Shown here: positions 35,913 through 44,548 of the stretch, piece after piece | How positions within the stretch are numbered: position 1 is the first letter of the stretch | How the letters are laid out: each line of letters starts with the position of its first letter | NCBI GenBank assembly: GCA_018242165.1 | Contig: JAFECL010000052.1 | Coordinates: 1 to 58,245 of the forward strand | Direction: 5' to 3' | Origin: Pseudomonadota bacterium | GTDB taxonomy: Bacteria > Pseudomonadota > Alphaproteobacteria > Sphingomonadales > Sphingomonadaceae | DNA: 58,245 nucleotides | Translations under genes and position numbers: made by a program | Notes under the pieces: model-generated | The model's database searches: none | The model's input: the letters and a program-made list of their open reading frames with translations, nothing else | What the model was told of the DNA's origin: nothing

Positions 35913-38900
35913 TCACTCGAAGCGCCGGCTCAGCTGCAGCCAGCCGTCGCGCACCACCTGGGTGCCGACGGGCATGACCGCAGGGTTGTCCGGGGCGACG
36001 GGCTCGACGGTCCAGGCCAAACGGCTGCCCTGTTGCAGCCAGGCCCAATCGTAGCCCGGCGTTTCGCGCAGCGGGAGGGCAACCTGGCCGCTGTCGCTGA
36101 TGATCGGGGCGGCAAGAAAGGTCATCTTGAGCGACTGCATCGCCTTGGCGAACTGTTCGGCCGGGATATCGATCGACTTGGTCGGCAGGACGCCGCTGGT
36201 GGCAAAGACCTTGCCGCGCGGATCGACCAGCATCGCCAGGGTGAGCGGCGCGGCGTCGACCGACAGCGCCAGGGCCGCTGCGCTGGCAATCCCGGGGCTT
36301 GCCGCCGGGGTAGCGGTGGATGACGCGGGGGCGGGGGCGGTGGAATAGAAGGTGTTGTTGCGATAGCTCTCGGCGCTTTCGACCCAGTAGCCCACCACCC
36401 CGTCGCCGACCCGGCCACCCTCGCCGATCCGCACCGGGATGTTCACCGCCCCCACCCCGGCGTCGCGGGCCGGCCGTCCGCCGACCCTTGCCGCCAGATC
36501 GTCGGGCAGCTGTGCGGTTGCCGTCGGCCCCTTTTGCGAGAGGCCGAGCGAAGCCCGCACCAGCGCGACCGGGCGGCCGACCATCACCGACAGCCCGGCA
36601 TGTTGCGCGGCGCCTTCGGGATCGATGTTGCCGAGGCTGGAGTCGATCGCCTGCATCAGGTTGGCGATGAAGGTTCTGCCCCCGGTTGCCTGCTGCGCCT
36701 GGGCGACCAGAAAGGACACCAGCCGCCGCAGGTAGGGGTTGGGAATGGCATCGGGAATGCGCGCGCCGGCGCCCCCGGGGGCCATTTGCCACGCGCTGTC
36801 GGCCAGCACCGAGATCGTGCCCAGGGCGATGCCATCGGCGGTGTAGACCATCAGGCTTTCATCGAGATAATTGGGCAGCAGCCACCCGCAGACCGGCGCA
36901 GTGGCCGGATGGCTGTTCATCTCGATTTCGCCGTTGACCGCAGAAAGCCAGCGCAGGTCGATCCGCGTCGGCTGCACCAGGCGCGGCGGCAGCGCGAAAC
37001 AGGCTGCCCCCGCCGAAGTCTGCAGGGCGCTGCTGGTCAACACGGGTTTGCCAGCTGCGGGCAGCTTGAGGGTCAGGATCTGGCCGAAACAGTCGACGAT
37101 CCGCAGCCCGGTAAACCGGAAGGCGCCATTGCGGATCGGGTTGAAGCCCAGCCCATCCGAGGGTGCGGCGACGGCATAGTCGCCGATCAGCGGAGCGATC
37201 TGCGCCGCGAGGGCATTGGCATCGGATGAGGAAGGATCGGTTACCGGAAGCTGGGTGCCGGTGGTGAGCGAGAGCAGCGCATCGTTGATCCCGCCAAGCA
37301 CCTGCGAGGCTATGCCGACCCCTTGCAGCTTCTCATAGGCCACCAGGGCAGTGCAGCCGGCATCGGGCGCCGTGGGCGCGGTAACCCCGGCAAACTGCGT
37401 GAGCGCGGCGGATCTGGCGCCAGCGATGGCGGCGGCGCTTGCCGCGGTGGCGGCAGGCAGCACCTTGTCTTGGATATAGCGCACCAGCTGGCTCTGGCCG
37501 AGTGCGCCGGCATCCTCGGTCAGGATGCTGCGCCCGGTCAGGCGGCGTCCGGTGGCAACGAGGGCAGGGCTGGCGACGGGCTGCAGCTCGGGCCCGAGGC
37601 TGGCGAAACGATAGTTGGCGGTCAGAAAGTCGGCCGGGTAGGCGGCGACTGGCCCCGGCGGCTGTGGGGGCGGTGGCGGCGGGGGCACGCCCATGGCAGA
37701 GCCGAACGCATCGGCGATGCTCCCCCCGGGGCCCGACGGCGGCGGGGGCGGTGGTGCCGGTGGCTGCAGCAACTCGATTTCCCACTCGAGGAACAGCGGG
37801 TGCCAGGGCGCAACGGTGGACGCGTTGAACCCGGCGGCAAGGGTACGATCGCTGCTGGCCACTGCGGCCAGCACGGCGTCGAGCCCCGCGGTATCGGTAA
37901 GCGGGCCATTCCCCGGCAGGGCCATCGAGCCCGAATAGAACAGGCACGGCACCGCGGCCCCAATGGCATAGCGCGCCGATGGCAAGGCGGCGCCGGAAAG
38001 GAGGATGGCAGGGTTGGTCGGCCGCCAGAAGCGCGGCGCCCCGGTCGACTGGATGGTGTATTGCGGATCGTTCCGGCCACTGGCCTCATTGCCATCGGCA
38101 ACCGCTGCGTTGTGGGCCGCGAGGGCGGCGTCCAGCTCGGCCAGCAGGCTCGCCACCTGTTGGGCGGCGGTTGGAGCGGGCGAGGCGCCGCCCGGCGCGG
38201 TGACCCCCGGATCAAACCCGGCGCGCACGGCGGTGAGGCTGCCACCCGGGCCGGATTCCAGAGTCAGCAGGCCGCTGGCCTGGCACAGCGTCTGGATCCG
38301 GTCAGCGTCCGCGCCCCGCAGCAGTGTGGCAATGGCGGCGGCGCCCGTCGCAGGCGGGCTGCTGGCGGCATGATGCGTCGCCTGCTGATAGCGACACCAA
38401 TCCGCAAACACCTGGGCACGCGCCGCAACCACCGCGCGGCGGGCCCGATTGTAGGCCAGCTGCGCCGAATTGAGCGCGTTGAGCAGATGCGCCAGCGGAT
38501 CCGGCAGGGTAACGGATTCCGCCTCCTCCGCGCTGATTTCGGGCGAGATGGACGGCGCCTCGGCGCTTTGTGGCCGCACGCTCCAGATCAGGCCGGAAAG
38601 GTCCGGCGAGAAGCCCTGCGCGTGGCGCAGATCGCGAAACCGCCGCGCCGTGTCGAGCTGGGTGGCGTTGAAGCCGATCTGCAACCGGATCATCTCCAGC
38701 TGGTCTTCGATCGCGGCGCGCGCGGTATCGGGAAGCGCGGCATTACTCGACTTGAGCTCGGTGAAGACTTGCTGGGTCAGCCAGGCGGACAGGGCCTCGC
38801 CAGTGTTGCTGCCGACCGCAACGCTTGCTTCGTCGGCCATTGCCGCAGGGTTGGCCGCCAGTGCCGTGGCGGGCAGCACCAGCTGGCCATAACAGATGAA

Positions 38901-39692
38901 GCTCGCCGGCACGGCGTTCAACAGGCCGTTCCACTCCCACCCGAAGCGGGCTTTCAACGTGGCCCATTCCTCCGCGATCTGCGCGCTGGTGGTCGGCGCG
39001 CTGCCGGTCCTGATTTCGGCCAGAAAATCGACCAGCGGGCACTGGGTGGCATCGGAATACCAGCCGTAAACGGTGTAGGTCTGCCCGGCACAGGCTGTTG
39101 TCGCCGGATCGTGGGCGCCGAATACCTGCGGCGCATTGCCATAAAGCGCGGCAAAGGCCGGGTCGCCCCAGCCGATGGCGGTCAGCCGGTCAAGATAGCG
39201 CGCCCCGCTGGTCGGCGCCCAGCCTGCGGCGGCACTTTGCCGACCGAGATAATGGAACGGTTCGGGATCCGCCGCGCCATTCGGGGGGAAAGTCGAAATC
39301 GGGCCGGCCGGGGCCGTTCCCGCCGGATGCAGGTAATCGCTTTCGATCAGCCACGAGGTGGCGGTCGCCGTGCTGCCACTGCCCGTGCTGCGCGTCACCA
39401 GCCAGCGGTTGGGGCAGCGAGGAAACTGCAACTGGCCATTGAGGCTGGTGGCGTGCGACAGCGCGGATGGCAACGTCCAGTGCAGGTGGGTGCCGGCTGG
39501 CAGGGTGAGGCCGGGGGCGGCCATCGGAGCGGCGGCGACCGACGCGCCCAGGAACGGGTTGGCGCCATTCATCAAGGTGGTGCCGCTGAGGTATGGCAAG
39601 GCCGAGAAATCTGCGGTTGCCCCAGCCACGGCTGTCGCGCTTCCCAGCACCAGTGCGTCGAGATGCACTGGCACCATCAGGATGTCAGCCAT
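35913..39692 (-). CDS. Large hypothetical protein (1259 aa), first gene of the operon
   Basis: The protein begins MADILMVPVHLDALVLG at ATG 39692, preceded by GGGGGGCAAGGC. Conserved-looking phrases include LPAGTHLHWTLPSALSHA near the N-terminus, WHPLFLEWEIELLQPP in the middle and VCGWLLPNYLDESLMVYTADG near residue 950. Two polyproline stretches (about residues 643-680) separate N- and C-terminal halves. I have seen similar phrases only in uncharacterised bacterial proteins and cannot name a family. A helical central region (about residues 330-480) may form coiled coil. There is no signal peptide or membrane segment. As the promoter-proximal gene it probably sets expression of the four-gene set. 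Confidence 0.82.
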   Translation of the reverse strand: MADILMVPVHLDALVLGSATAVAGATADFSALPYLSGTTLMNGANPFLGASVAAAPMAAPGLTLPAGTHLHWTLPSALSHATSLNGQLQFPRCPNRWLVTRSTGSGSTATATSWLIESDYLHPAGTAPAGPISTFPPNGAADPEPFHYLGRQSAAAGWAPTSGARYLDRLTAIGWGDPAFAALYGNAPQVFGAHDPATTACAGQTYTVYGWYSDATQCPLVDFLAEIRTGSAPTTSAQIAEEWATLKARFGWEWNGLLNAVPASFICYGQLVLPATALAANPAAMADEASVAVGSNTGEALSAWLTQQVFTELKSSNAALPDTARAAIEDQLEMIRLQIGFNATQLDTARRFRDLRHAQGFSPDLSGLIWSVRPQSAEAPSISPEISAEEAESVTLPDPLAHLLNALNSAQLAYNRARRAVVAARAQVFADWCRYQQATHHAASSPPATGAAAIATLLRGADADRIQTLCQASGLLTLESGPGGSLTAVRAGFDPGVTAPGGASPAPTAAQQVASLLAELDAALAAHNAAVADGNEASGRNDPQYTIQSTGAPRFWRPTNPAILLSGAALPSARYAIGAAVPCLFYSGSMALPGNGPLTDTAGLDAVLAAVASSDRTLAAGFNASTVAPWHPLFLEWEIELLQPPAPPPPPPSGPGGSIADAFGSAMGVPPPPPPPQPPGPVAAYPADFLTANYRFASLGPELQPVASPALVATGRRLTGRSILTEDAGALGQSQLVRYIQDKVLPAATAASAAAIAGARSAALTQFAGVTAPTAPDAGCTALVAYEKLQGVGIASQVLGGINDALLSLTTGTQLPVTDPSSSDANALAAQIAPLIGDYAVAAPSDGLGFNPIRNGAFRFTGLRIVDCFGQILTLKLPAAGKPVLTSSALQTSAGAACFALPPRLVQPTRIDLRWLSAVNGEIEMNSHPATAPVCGWLLPNYLDESLMVYTADGIALGTISVLADSAWQMAPGGAGARIPDAIPNPYLRRLVSFLVAQAQQATGGRTFIANLMQAIDSSLGNIDPEGAAQHAGLSVMVGRPVALVRASLGLSQKGPTATAQLPDDLAARVGGRPARDAGVGAVNIPVRIGEGGRVGDGVVGYWVESAESYRNNTFYSTAPAPASSTATPAASPGIASAAALALSVDAAPLTLAMLVDPRGKVFATSGVLPTKSIDIPAEQFAKAMQSLKMTFLAAPIISDSGQVALPLRETPGYDWAWLQQGSRLAWTVEPVAPDNPAVMPVGTQVVRDGWLQLSRRFE

Positions 39693-40063
39693 GCCTTGCC
39701 CCCCGGATGGCCCCGGCGGGCGCCCGGGCAGCATCGTTAACTGAAGATGATCAGCATATCAGCACTTTGCGGCAGCACAAACGATTCCGGCAGCAGGCCA
39801 AGACCGAGAAATTGCCCCACGGCTTCCCGCCGCTAGCCGGATCGGATCATCCAGTTTCCCACCCGCGATCATCGGGCCGGGGGGTGATCAGGCAGGTACG
39901 GTTTACGCTACATCTGCAGGACCGCGCAGGGCAGCGAAGCGAAGGAACAGAGGGTTTGCTGCACCGGGCGCGCTGGAGCGGGTGAAGGGAATCGAACCCC
40001 TCAGCGGAGCAGCTTGCTGCACAGCGCATCAAGGAATCGGGGGTTCATTGAGCTGGGCATCGT
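39693..40063. other. 371-bp gene-free region upstream of the giant-gene operon
   Basis: This gap lies between the start of the four-gene operon and tRNA-Gly. It must contain the operon promoter, but I see no convincing -35/-10 pair; TTAACG on the minus strand near 39735 is a weak -10 candidate. It holds the partial tRNA 3'-end copy at 39974-39999. Small ORFs crossing it lack coding character and ribosome-binding sites. Confidence 0.5.
39974..39999 (-). repeat. 26-bp duplicate of the tRNA-Gly 3' end (att-like)
   Basis: The 26 bases here are identical to 40064-40089, the CCA end, acceptor 3' strand and T-arm of tRNA-Gly(UCC), in the same orientation and 90 bp away. The match stops after the T-arm and no 5' half (GCGGGTG) follows, so it is not a second tRNA gene. 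Integrases commonly target tRNA 3' ends and leave such copies. It could also be a remnant of a decayed tandem tRNA. A short AGCTCAATG match to the D-arm lies within the spacer. Confidence 0.7.
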
Positions 40064-40137
40064 TGGAGCGGGTGAAGGGAATCGAACCCTCGTCGTAAGC
40101 TTGGAAGGCTTCTGCTCTACCATTGAGCTACACCCGC
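40064..40137 (-). tRNA. tRNA-Gly (UCC)
   Basis: The minus strand folds as a standard cloverleaf: acceptor GCGGGTG pairs with CACCCGC, D-arm AGCTCAATGGTAGAGC, anticodon loop CTTCCAA (anticodon UCC), T-loop TTCGATT. The discriminator is U and CCA is encoded (40064-40066). It decodes GGA/GGG glycine codons. Its 3' end is duplicated at 39974-39999. Confidence 0.96.
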
Positions 40138-40257
40138 CCGGATCCGCGGCTCGCTTGCCACGGGCATCCGGCAGGGTCAACCGCTGGCAGTCGCCCAAGG
40201 CCGCGCAGCGCCATCCTGGCCGGTAACCTTGCCCTTGGCGGGCGCGTTCACCGGCGG

Positions 40258-43014
40258 CTAGGCGCAGGCGGAACTCTGGCCGACATCCCTTGGCAGGGCG
40301 TGGGGCCGGCCGAAGAGGTAGCCCTGCGCTTCATCGCAACCTTCGGCGATCAGGAAGGCCACCTGATCGGGGGTTTCAACCCCTTCGGCCAGGACGGGAA
40401 TCCTAAGATTGCGGCCCAGCGCCAGCACGGCCTTGACGATCGCAGCGGCGGGCGGGCTGGAAGCCGATTGCTGCAGGAACGACTTGTCGATCTTGATCTT
40501 GTCGAAGGGGAACGAATGCAGCGTGTCGAGCGATGAATAGCCGGTACCGAAATCGTCCATGGCAATCGCGATCCCCATCGCCTTGATCTGGCGCAGCAGA
40601 TGCAGGGCCCGGCCCTTGTCGGCAATGATCGCGCTTTCGGTGATTTCCAGTTCCAGCCGGCTTGGTGGCAGCCCGGTTTCCAGCAGGATCGCCATGATGC
40701 GCGGCACCAGATCATCCTGCAGCAGCTGGACCGGCGAGAGATTGACGGCAACCTTCAGCGGTTCGGGCCAGGTGGCGGCCTGCATCGCGGCTTCGCGCAG
40801 CACCCATTCGCCAATGCCCACGATCTCGCCGGTTTCCTCGGCGATCGGGATGAAATCCATCGGGCTGACCAGGCCGCGAACCGGGTGATGCCAGCGCAGC
40901 AGGGCTTCATAGCCGACCAGTTCGCCGGTCCTGACCACGTGCTGCGGCTGATAGAGCACCCGGAATTCGCCCCGTTCCGTCGCGCCGCGCAGCTCTGCGG
41001 CGATCTGGCGCCGGGTCCGCGCCAGCTCGTCCATTTCGGACTGGTAGTAGCAGATGCGCTCCTGCGCGCTGGCCTTGGCGCGGTGCATCGCCAGATCGGC
41101 ATTGGCCAGCAGCATCCCACCCTCATCCGCATCCTGCGGGAAGGTCGCGATCCCGAAGCTGGCGGACACCTCCACCGGCATCTCGCCCTCGTCACAGGCC
41201 CGGGCAAAGCAATCGACCAGTCGTGCCATGAAATGCGCCAGCTGGGGGTCGCCGTCGAAGGTCAGGCCAGCGGCAAATTCGTCACCGCCCAGGCGGGCGG
41301 CCATGGCACCGATGCCGCAACATTCAGCCAGGCGCCCGGCAAGTTCGATCAGCACCCGGTCGCCGACCTGATGCCCCCGCGCGTCATTCACCTGCTTGAA
41401 GCGGTCAAGGCCGATCGCAACCAGCGCGAACCGTTGATTGCGTTCTGCCGCCAGGCCGATTTCCTTGCCGCACCATGCGCCGAAATGGGATCGGTTGGGC
41501 AAGCCGGTCAGCGAATCGTGCAGCGCCAGGTGGGCAATGCGGGCCTCGCTGCGATGGCGCTCGGTGACATCCTCGAAGGTGGTGACCCACCCTCCGTCGG
41601 CCAACGCACGGCTGATCACGGCGACCACGAATTCGTCATGGCAGGCGATTTCATGCGGTTCCGTTCCGGGGGTCGAAATCGCCTGCACCAGCGCCTTGAG
41701 CGCCCCCGGTCTGGCCTCGAACCGCGGGCCATGGGTCAGCGCATCGACCACATCGGCCACGGCCGAGCCTTCGGCGACTACGGCCGCCGGCACCGACCAC
41801 AGCTCGAGCAGCCGCTGGTTGCGAAGGACAAGGCGGCGGTTGCGGTCGAACAGCAGCAGGCCCTGGTGCATGTTGTCGAGGGCCGTATCCCGCTGCGCCT
41901 TGGTCTCGGCGATCCGGTCCTGGCTCGCCTTCCAGCGTGTCATATCGCGGGTGATCTTCGCAAAACCCGCCATCGCGCCAGAGGCATCGTGCACGCGCTC
42001 GATCGTGACATGGGCCCAGAAGGTGCTGCCATCCTTGCGCATGCGCCAGCCCTCGCCGGTGAACTTGCCATCACGCAAGGCGGTGGCCAGAGCCTGCGCG
42101 GGAAGCCCGGCGGCGCGATCCTCCGGGGTATAGAAGGCCGCCAGCGGCAGGCCCAGCGCCTCGTGTTCAGCATAGCCCTTCAGGCGCGCCGCGCCGGCGT
42201 TCCAGCTGGCAACCGCTCCCTCGGGCGAGAGCAGGTAAAGCGCGCAATCGGAAATGCCCTTGACCAGAATGCCGAAATCGCGCTCGCTGCCATGGACCGC
42301 CTGACGGATCCGGCGCTCGGTACTGATCGCGGAGAGGCACACCGCCAGCACCGCACAACCCGCCAGGCCGACCAGAACCGACATCGCATGGGCCGAGAGA
42401 ATCAGCGCGCCATCCGGGGCAAGCCGCTGGGGCAGCAGCCTGATCGCGGCCATGCCGGTGAAATGCAGGCTGGTGACCGCCAGGGTCAGCAGCAGGCACG
42501 ATGGCCAGACCGCCGCACGACGCTGCGCCAGGAAGATCGCAGGAACCAGCGGGACAATCGCCAGCACCACCGACGCCGCCACCATCACAGGGTCGAAGAC
42601 CAGCCGGACAGGTGCCTCGAGCGCGCTGGTGCCGAGGTAATGCATTGCCGCGATCCCGCCACCCGCCAGCAGCGCCGCGCCCAACGCTCCGGCAAGGCTG
42701 CGATGCCGGTCGGCCAGGCGGGTGGCGAGCATCACGCAGGTTGCCGAAAGGCCGAGCGAGCCGAGCGTCGGGGCGACACGATAGGCCATGGCGTTGCCGG
42801 GAATGTAGCCGAGCATGGCCACGAAATGGGTGGACCATACGCCCAGCCCGATCGTCGCCCCGGCAATCGACACCCTGCGCCCGTGATGCGCCCCGCCCGA
42901 CCGGCGCAGCGTCAGAAAGCCGGCGGCGGCTGTGGTCAGGCAGATCGCCGCCGCCAGGGCGACCAGCCACAGGGCATGTTGGCGCAGCGTGCAGAAATAT
43001 ACCAGGTAGAGCAT
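40258..43014 (-). CDS. MHYT-PAS-PAS-GGDEF-EAL cyclic-di-GMP signalling protein
   Basis: A 918-residue inner-membrane sensor. Residues 1 to about 215 form an MHYT domain with the metal-site motifs WSTHFVAML, AAMHYLG and SLHFTGMAA between hydrophobic helices. PAS domains follow at about 245-355 and 370-475. The diguanylate cyclase domain (about 490-650) keeps an intact ARLGGDEFAAG active site. The phosphodiesterase domain (about 660-905) keeps EALLRW, NLSPVQL, ELEITES and DDFGTGYSSL. Both enzymatic halves may therefore be active; which dominates cannot be told. MHYT is thought to bind metal and sense a diatomic gas (family knowledge). Its promoter would lie in the gap shared with arsR. Confidence 0.94.
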   Translation of the reverse strand: MLYLVYFCTLRQHALWLVALAAAICLTTAAAGFLTLRRSGGAHHGRRVSIAGATIGLGVWSTHFVAMLGYIPGNAMAYRVAPTLGSLGLSATCVMLATRLADRHRSLAGALGAALLAGGGIAAMHYLGTSALEAPVRLVFDPVMVAASVVLAIVPLVPAIFLAQRRAAVWPSCLLLTLAVTSLHFTGMAAIRLLPQRLAPDGALILSAHAMSVLVGLAGCAVLAVCLSAISTERRIRQAVHGSERDFGILVKGISDCALYLLSPEGAVASWNAGAARLKGYAEHEALGLPLAAFYTPEDRAAGLPAQALATALRDGKFTGEGWRMRKDGSTFWAHVTIERVHDASGAMAGFAKITRDMTRWKASQDRIAETKAQRDTALDNMHQGLLLFDRNRRLVLRNQRLLELWSVPAAVVAEGSAVADVVDALTHGPRFEARPGALKALVQAISTPGTEPHEIACHDEFVVAVISRALADGGWVTTFEDVTERHRSEARIAHLALHDSLTGLPNRSHFGAWCGKEIGLAAERNQRFALVAIGLDRFKQVNDARGHQVGDRVLIELAGRLAECCGIGAMAARLGGDEFAAGLTFDGDPQLAHFMARLVDCFARACDEGEMPVEVSASFGIATFPQDADEGGMLLANADLAMHRAKASAQERICYYQSEMDELARTRRQIAAELRGATERGEFRVLYQPQHVVRTGELVGYEALLRWHHPVRGLVSPMDFIPIAEETGEIVGIGEWVLREAAMQAATWPEPLKVAVNLSPVQLLQDDLVPRIMAILLETGLPPSRLELEITESAIIADKGRALHLLRQIKAMGIAIAMDDFGTGYSSLDTLHSFPFDKIKIDKSFLQQSASSPPAAAIVKAVLALGRNLRIPVLAEGVETPDQVAFLIAEGCDEAQGYLFGRPHALPRDVGQSSACA

Positions 43015-43132
43015 CGGAAAGCCTGCGATTTTATACCCTGATAGGTGCTTTGGGGCACGATCTGATAAATGCCCGGCTAGGCACTTATGCCGGGTGGCGA
43101 TGCCGTGGGCACGACCTCGTCAGGGGGAGGGC

Positions 43133-43176
43133 TTGACGGACGCGGCAATCAATCCCATATTTCAATGATTATCGAA
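43133..43176 (+). promoter_or_regulatory. arsR promoter and ArsR operator-like palindrome
   Basis: TTGACG (43133-43138) and CATATT (43156-43161) form a promoter with a 17-bp spacer ahead of arsR. The AT-rich imperfect palindrome TTCAATGATTATCGAA (43161-43176, 6 of 8 pairs matched) begins at the -10 and is the usual type and position for an ArsR/SmtB operator. GAGGCAGG before ATG 43190 is the ribosome-binding site. Confidence 0.6.
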
Positions 43177-43189
43177 TTATGAGGCAGGC

Positions 43190-43534
43190 ATGGAGTCGGC
43201 AACCGTCATTCGCGCCCTGGGGGCCCTGGCGCAGGAACATCGCCTGGCGGTGTTTCGCCTGCTGGTTCAGGCCGGGCCCGATGGCATGGCAGCCGGCGCG
43301 CTGGCCGAGGCCTTGGGGGTGCCGGCTTCCTCGATGAGCTTTCACCTCGCCCAGCTGGCCCATGCCGGGCTGGTGGCCCAGCGCCGGGTCAGCCGCTCGA
43401 TCATCTATTCCGCCGACTATGGCGCGATGAACCGCCTGATAGCCTACCTGATGGCCAATTGCTGTGGTGGCACCGCGTGCCTGCCGGAGCTCGATTGCCT
43501 GTCCGTGGCCGGTGATGACAGGAGTGTCGCATGA
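43190..43534 (+). CDS. arsR: ArsR-family arsenic-responsive repressor
   Basis: A 114-residue winged-helix repressor that leaves its operator when As(III) binds. The recognition helix is PASSMSFHLAQLAHAGLV (residues 46-63). Cysteines C91, C92, C97 and C103 cluster at the C-terminus (MANCCGGTACLPELDC). This resembles ArsR proteins with a C-terminal As(III) site (Acidithiobacillus type) rather than the alpha-3 CxCxxC site of E. coli ArsR. The stop overlaps the arsI start by 4 bp. It autoregulates the operon through the palindrome at 43161-43176 (inference). Confidence 0.93.
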   Translation: MESATVIRALGALAQEHRLAVFRLLVQAGPDGMAAGALAEALGVPASSMSFHLAQLAHAGLVAQRRVSRSIIYSADYGAMNRLIAYLMANCCGGTACLPELDCLSVAGDDRSVA

Positions 43535-44037
43535 AACGTTTCCACGTCCACGTCGGGGTTGCCGACCTTGACCAGTCGATTGCCTTCTACACCGGCCTGT
43601 TCGGGCAGGCGCCCAGCGTGGCCAAGCCCGACTATGCCAAGTGGATGCTCGACGATCCGCGCCTCAACTTCGCGATTTCCAGCAAGGAAGGGGTCGCGCG
43701 GGGCATCGAGCACCTGGGCCTGCAGGTGGAAGATGCCGATGAACTGGCGGAGGTCTATGCCCGGCTCCAGGCTGCCGACCGCCCGGTGCTGGAAGAGGGC
43801 GAAACCACCTGCTGCTACGCCCGATCGGAAAAGAGCTGGATCGCCGACCCCGACGGGGTGGTGTGGGAAGCCTTCCTGACCACCGGCGAGGCCACCGTCT
43901 ATGGCGGCAACCCCGAACTGTCCCGGCTCGGCTCCGCCAATGCCGCCGCAGGGGCCTGCTGCACCCCGGCAACCCCGCAGGGCACCTGCTGCCCGCCGAA
44001 GGCCGACCTGCCAGCTGCCGCGCCTTGCTGCGGCTGA
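43531..44037 (+). CDS. arsI: ArsI/CadI-family C-As lyase (glyoxalase fold)
   Basis: A 168-residue type I extradiol-dioxygenase-fold enzyme matching ArsI, which uses Fe(II) and O2 to demethylate trivalent methylarsenicals and aromatic arsenicals to As(III). Predicted iron ligands are H5 (FHVHVGV), H61 (EHLGLQV) and E113 (VVWEAF). The vicinal pair C94-C95 in ETTCCYARSEKSW is the organoarsenical-binding site of ArsI (family knowledge). The C-terminal tail adds three more Cys pairs (C143/144, C153/154, C166/167). It overlaps arsR and precedes arsC by 7 bp. The As(III) product can leave through the downstream aquaglyceroporin. Confidence 0.92.
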   Translation: MKRFHVHVGVADLDQSIAFYTGLFGQAPSVAKPDYAKWMLDDPRLNFAISSKEGVARGIEHLGLQVEDADELAEVYARLQAADRPVLEEGETTCCYARSEKSWIADPDGVVWEAFLTTGEATVYGGNPELSRLGSANAAAGACCTPATPQGTCCPPKADLPAAAPCCG

Positions 44038-44044
44038 CCCCGGC

Positions 44045-44548
44045 ATGACCGCAATCACCACCGTGCTGGTGCTCTGCACGGGCAATTCGGCCCGCTCGAT
44101 CCTGGGCGAGGCGCTGTTCAATCAACTGGGGCAGCGGCGGGTCCGCGCCTTCAGTGCCGGCAGCCGGCCGAAGGGCGTGCCGCATCCCGGGGCCCTGCGC
44201 CAGCTGGCCCGGCACGGGATCGATCCCGCCCCGTTCCGCTCCAAGAGCTGGGATGAATTCACCGGCAGCACGGCAATCCCCATCGATCTGGCCATCACGG
44301 TCTGCGGCAATGCCGCGGGTGAGGCCTGCCCGGTGTTTGCCGGCGCGCCGCTGCGCGCGCACTGGGGTCTGGCCGACCCCGCCGAGGTTGTCGGCACCGA
44401 GGCGGAAGTCGACGCGGCCTTTGCCTCGACATGGCATTTTCTGGAAATGCGGGTGCGGGCCTTTCTGGCGCTCGACCTGGCCGGCATGGAACGCGGTGAC
44501 GTCATGCGCGAACTGGGCCGTATCGGCACGATGGAGGGGGCGGCGTGA
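44045..44548 (+). CDS. arsC: Arsenate reductase, low-molecular-weight phosphatase type
   Basis: A 167-residue ArsC of the LMW tyrosine-phosphatase fold that reduces arsenate to arsenite. The P-loop is C11-TGNSA-R17-S. C87 (ITVCGN) and C95 (GEACPVF) provide the resolving cysteine relay expected of the thioredoxin-coupled type. WGLADPAEV carries the general-acid Asp. ATG 44045 fits the N-terminal strand; longer frames lie inside arsI. It overlaps the aqpS start (GTGA, 44545-44548). Confidence 0.92.
   Translation: MTAITTVLVLCTGNSARSILGEALFNQLGQRRVRAFSAGSRPKGVPHPGALRQLARHGIDPAPFRSKSWDEFTGSTAIPIDLAITVCGNAAGEACPVFAGAPLRAHWGLADPAEVVGTEAEVDAAFASTWHFLEMRVRAFLALDLAGMERGDVMRELGRIGTMEGAA

Noticed and set aside
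39974-40054. Second complete tRNA upstream of the operon
   Set aside because: Only the 3' half matches; no 5' acceptor strand or anticodon arm can be folded.
39847-40226. Small ORFs around the tRNA (61, 65 and 70 aa)
   Set aside because: They cross the tRNA gene or its duplicate and have no ribosome-binding site or plausible composition.
40600-43041. 813-aa plus-strand ORF across the GGDEF-EAL gene
   Set aside because: Antisense shadow of a protein with intact MHYT, GGDEF and EAL motifs.
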